From: Fusibacter sp963666805 | GTDB taxonomy: Bacteria; Bacillota; Clostridia; Peptostreptococcales; Acidaminobacteraceae | Direction: 5' to 3' | NCBI GenBank assembly: GCA_963666805.2 | Contig: CAXXWR010000003.1 | Location: 186,001-250,000 of the forward strand | Length of the DNA: 64,000 bases | In this document: positions 61,709 through 64,000 of the stretch, one piece after another | Layout: every line of letters begins with the position of its first letter | How positions within the stretch are numbered: position 1 is the stretch's first letter | Notes under the pieces: generated by a model | Seen by the model: the letters and a program-made list of their open reading frames with translations, nothing else | What the model was told of the DNA's origin: nothing | Database searches by the model: none | Program-made: the position numbers and the translations under genes

Positions 61709-62560
61709 TTATGACTGATCTTTTAAAGAGCTATCTCGTCTAACAATTCTTTCAATGTGTATCGTCAAATACATGAGCTCTTCTTCAGAAATTTCATACC
61801 CCAATTTTTCGTCCAAATAAGCTTTTACTTTTTTAGCACAAGTCGTCGCCTCTGGAAATCGGTCTAAAATCGTCATGTAAAATTCTTTATCTTCAGTTTC
61901 AACAAATGTTTTTTTCACTAATCGGTAAATTAAGTATTTTAAATGGGTAATAAAACGATCATAAGAGATACTCTCTTCATCTATTTCAATCATAAAATGA
62001 TTTTTTACAATATCTAATATTTCTTGAATAATTTCAGCCGATTTAATGGTGTAAGTTATATTACCATCTACTTCAGCATTAGCAATATGAAGAGCAATAA
62101 ACCCTGCTTCATCTTCGGATAGCTTAATACCAATTCTTTCTTCCACTAATTCAATAGCTCGCAAGCCAATTTGAAACTCTGGATGATAAAATCGTTTAAT
62201 TTCTCTTAAAAGTGCATTTTCAAATTCAATACCTTGTTCTTTTCTAACAATCGCGAAACTTAAGTGGTCAGTCAATGTAATGTATATGTTCTTACTCAGT
62301 TTTCTGCCCAGTTTTTCTCGCGCTTCACCTATGATTTCATTAGCCAAGGCAATGTGTTCGTAAGGCATTTCTTCAACTATTTTTTCAAATTGACTCGCCT
62401 CACTTCTTGGCATTTTATATATTTTTTCAACAGAATCGTCGTCTATAACATCATTTTTTTTCTTTTGAAATCCTATTCCTTTTCCCATGACAACTAGTTC
62501 TCTTCCAAATTGGTCAATTGATCCTACTACATTATTATTGAAAACTTTCGTTATTCTCAT
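61709..62560 (-). CDS. licT: BglG/LicT-family transcription antiterminator
   Basis: The 283-residue protein has an RNA-binding CAT domain (1-about 55; VFNNNVVGSIDQFGRELVVMGKGIGFQKKKND) and two PRD domains (about 65-170 and 171-280). Histidines for PTS control are seen in TLTDHLSFAI, LHIANAEV and YLTIHIERIV. Phosphorylation by EII inactivates such proteins, and HPr-dependent phosphorylation activates them. It heads the PTS operon. RAT sites lie in its own leader and before bglP. Confidence 0.95.
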   Translation of the reverse strand: MRITKVFNNNVVGSIDQFGRELVVMGKGIGFQKKKNDVIDDDSVEKIYKMPRSEASQFEKIVEEMPYEHIALANEIIGEAREKLGRKLSKNIYITLTDHLSFAIVRKEQGIEFENALLREIKRFYHPEFQIGLRAIELVEERIGIKLSEDEAGFIALHIANAEVDGNITYTIKSAEIIQEILDIVKNHFMIEIDEESISYDRFITHLKYLIYRLVKKTFVETEDKEFYMTILDRFPEATTCAKKVKAYLDEKLGYEISEEELMYLTIHIERIVRRDSSLKDQS

Positions 62561-62657
62561 GAAGCAATCCTCTTTCTTAATTAATCATACCTGATCCTAT
62601 TTGTCATCAACAAAGAAAAAATGAATGATGCATTTCAGTTTATTCATCTCAGAAAAC

Positions 62658-62701
62658 AAAAAATGCTATACACGGGCACCCCAAAGATACCTTGTATAAC
62701 A
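62658..62701 (-). terminator. Leader terminator upstream of licT
   Basis: TGCTATACA at 62664-62672 pairs with TGTATAACA at 62693-62701 (one G-T wobble). On the minus strand TTTTTTG follows. It lies just after the leader RAT. Confidence 0.7.
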
Positions 62702-62702
62702 C

Positions 62703-62729
62703 AGTCTTGCCTGCCGACAGTAACAATCT
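62703..62729 (-). promoter_or_regulatory. RAT site 2 in the licT leader
   Basis: The 27-nt minus-strand sequence begins AGATTGTTACTG and ends GCAGGCAAGACT, close to the LicT/BglG consensus (identical over GATTGTTACTG and CAGGCAA). It should allow LicT to control its own transcript. Confidence 0.85.
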
Positions 62730-62752
62730 GTTCATATTATGTTTACATTACT

Positions 62753-62781
62753 ATCATACGTCTTTTAGAAAAATTCGTCAA
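62753..62781 (-). promoter_or_regulatory. SigA promoter of the licT operon
   Basis: Read on the minus strand, TTGACG (62781-62776) and TATGAT (62758-62753) are 17 bp apart, a short distance upstream of the leader RAT. Confidence 0.75.
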
Positions 62782-62884
62782 CTGATTTTATAAAAAAATT
62801 TATGCTCTTTGTTGTTTTTTTTGTACTAGGTTTTATTTTCAAAACATTAATTGCGTCTTATTTAAGCCGTTTTTTCTCTTTTTA

Positions 62885-62915
62885 TTGACATTTTCGTCTC
62901 TTTATCATTTATACT
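62885..62915 (+). promoter_or_regulatory. Promoter of the tyrosine phosphatase gene
   Basis: A consensus TTGACA at 62885-62890 is followed by TATACT at 62910-62915 (19 bp) or TTTATA at 62908 (17 bp). The -10 choice is uncertain. Confidence 0.55.
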
Positions 62916-62961
62916 AAAAGTTGGGGAAACATAGCCCACTTTATAAAGGAGGTTTATAACT

Positions 62962-63426
62962 ATGATTCATATTTTATTCGTCTGCCACGGTAACATCTGT
63001 CGGAGCCCAATGGCTGAATTCGTGATGAAAGATTTACTGAAAAAAAATAAACTTGAACATGCTGTTCATGTTGAATCAGCAGCAACAAGTTTGGAGGAAA
63101 TTGGTAATACAGTCTATCCTCCCGTAAAGAAACTGCTCTATGAAAAAGGCATTTCTGTTGAAGGCAAGCATGCTCGAAAACTAAAAGCTGATGACTATAA
63201 TCAGTTTGACTACATCATTGGAATGGACTCTGCCAATCTCCGTAACATGATCAACCTTTTCGAGGGAGACGCTCTTAACAAGTGCTCACTTCTCATGTCC
63301 CTCACAGGTAGTGACAAAGAAGTCGCCGATCCTTGGTATACTCGAGATTTTCAAGTGACTTATGATGATATCATTGTCGGTTGTCAGTCGCTTCTTGAGA
63401 AAATTAAGACTGAATTAAACTCTTGA
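62962..63426 (+). CDS. Low-molecular-weight protein-tyrosine phosphatase
   Basis: The 154-residue enzyme has the P-loop CHGNICRS with Cys8 and Arg14 (C-x5-R) and the general acid Asp in VADPWYTRDF (about residue 125). It is of the usual length for the family, which removes phosphate from tyrosine or from arginine on proteins. AAAGGAGG precedes ATG 62962. It is a single gene with a terminator and no partner kinase nearby. Confidence 0.95.
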   Translation: MIHILFVCHGNICRSPMAEFVMKDLLKKNKLEHAVHVESAATSLEEIGNTVYPPVKKLLYEKGISVEGKHARKLKADDYNQFDYIIGMDSANLRNMINLFEGDALNKCSLLMSLTGSDKEVADPWYTRDFQVTYDDIIVGCQSLLEKIKTELNS

Positions 63427-63466
63427 TTTGAAGACGAATTACATGCATTCATCGCTTTACATTAAA

Positions 63467-63498
63467 AATAACATATCGATATTACTCGATATGTTATT
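63467..63498. terminator. Bidirectional terminator
   Basis: AATAACATATCGA at 63467-63479 pairs perfectly with TCGATATGTTATT at 63486-63498 between the convergent phosphatase and permease genes. Confidence 0.78.
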
Positions 63499-63524
63499 TG
63501 ATTATTGTCTGCTGATCAATCCGC

Positions 63525-64000
63525 TTATTTGCCACTTTGAGCCCTTATGGTTTCAATAATATTCTGCTTTTTCAAGCGTTTGATAGCAAAAGTCGTAATC
63601 GTCCGTGTCATGACTAGAATTCCCACACTGCAAATCAATAACGTCATCCATGGTATGCGATAAGCAATGGGTAAAAGGAGTCTGACGGGTAATTGAATCA
63701 AATAGGATAGAAGCAACCCCATGGGAATTCCATAAGCAAGTGCCTTTAAACTGCACAATAAGCTTTCAATATTAATCATCTTTTTTAAACTTTCTGGCGT
63801 CATCCCTATACTTTTCAGAATTGCAAATTCTTTGGCTCGCATAAGAACATTCGTGGACAGAGTCGTCACTACATTGGTAAAACCAATAAGTAACAATACA
63901 GCTGAAAAACTATAGAGTAGAACCGAAGCAATCATCACCGCAATATTCATGACCTTCATATAATCATCTATTTGATAAACACGTGTGCTGAACCCTGACG
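63525..64000 (-). CDS. FtsX-type ABC transporter permease (partial, N-terminus beyond right edge)
   Basis: The frame is open from the right edge to a stop at 63525, giving about 158 residues of the C-terminal end of an FtsX/MacB-like permease. It carries three membrane spans (about 18-40, 75-95 and 100-125 of the visible part) and the conserved MRAKEFAILKSIGMTPESLKKMINIES between the first two. The edge part reads GFSTRVYQIDDYM, upstream of an internal Met at 63959 that is unlikely to be the real start. The associated ATPase should lie beyond the edge. Confidence 0.85.
   Translation of the reverse strand, partial: SGFSTRVYQIDDYMKVMNIAVMIASVLLYSFSAVLLLIGFTNVVTTLSTNVLMRAKEFAILKSIGMTPESLKKMINIESLLCSLKALAYGIPMGLLLSYLIQLPVRLLLPIAYRIPWMTLLICSVGILVMTRTITTFAIKRLKKQNIIETIRAQSGK

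Larger units (their letters stand above)
62561..62961. other. Regulatory region of the licT operon and of the tyrosine phosphatase gene
   Basis: The 401 bp carry the licT leader, with terminator and RAT, a minus-strand promoter at 62753-62781 and a plus-strand promoter near 62885-62915. No coding region is supported. Confidence 0.6.

Noticed and set aside
1..64000. Insertion sequences, prophage, CRISPR arrays, tRNA or rRNA genes
   Set aside because: No transposase, integrase, spaced direct repeats or RNA gene signatures were seen on either strand.

Overview
The window reads as chromosome of a low-GC, anaerobic Gram-positive bacterium, most likely a Clostridia/Lachnospirales-type fermenter. 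This is an inference from several things seen together: strong AGGAGG ribosome binding sites, TTG and GTG starts, ferredoxin-flavodoxin fusions, a flavodiiron protein, an oxygen-sensitive 2-hydroxyacyl-CoA dehydratase system, a LicT-controlled PTS operon and an HscC/J-TPR pair. OtsAB and a BCCT carrier suggest exposure to osmotic stress. No rRNA, tRNA, CRISPR array, transposase or phage gene was seen. Most genes lie on the minus strand.

Layout. 1-3676: a LacI-type regulator (cut by the left edge) faces a GPH sugar symporter and a type-B carboxylesterase that looks frameshifted. 3.7-10.6 kb: EFR1 ferredoxin protein, small membrane protein, two AraC regulators, glutamine-dependent NAD synthetase, lipoate-protein ligase and a lipoprotein with a degenerate FMN-binding domain. 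10.8-18.4 kb: an HExxH SprA-like protein, an old-yellow-enzyme reductase, a TSCPD protein, a PfkB kinase, a PadR/HAAS-domain membrane operon, a MerR regulator and a Gfo/Idh/MocA oxidoreductase. 18.5-22.7 kb: a four-gene VanRS-like two-component system plus ABC exporter. 23.1-30.8 kb: chemoreceptor, an anchored secreted protein, fused trehalose synthase/phosphatase (OtsAB), YhcH-family protein, and a TetR/radical-SAM divergent pair.

30.8-35.7 kb: an IclR / IlvD-Edd dehydratase / GntP permease / DHDPS-type aldolase cluster, whose content matches non-phosphorylative sugar-acid catabolism (as in E. coli yjhIHGF). 35.8-38.0 kb: a second EFR1 protein and a flavodiiron protein with a Fur-like box. 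38.1-43.2 kb: HscC-type Hsp70 coupled to a 1121-residue J-like/TPR protein. 43.5-49.9 kb: phosphoglycerate mutase, an SDR, an AraC regulator, a VanH-like D-2-hydroxyacid dehydrogenase, a MarR/MATE pair with a clear shared operator, and a small membrane protein behind a consensus Fur box. 50-55 kb: BCCT carrier and a dehydratase operon in which one subunit is fused to its ATPase activator. 55.4-62.7 kb: a self-contained beta-glucoside PTS operon (LicT, EIIBCA, 6-phospho-beta-glucosidase, HPr, EI, HAD phosphatase) with two RNA antiterminator sites. 62.9-64 kb: low-molecular-weight tyrosine phosphatase and the end of an FtsX-type permease.

The best leads are: the HPr that has Arg where Ser46 is expected, inside a complete private PTS; the dehydratase-activase fusion that still carries a relic ribosome binding site at the junction; the J-like domain with NPE in place of HPD next to HscC; the frameshifted esterase; the VanRS-like cassette without van resistance genes; and several readable operators (MarR, Fur, IclR, LicT RATs, a SigB-like promoter).
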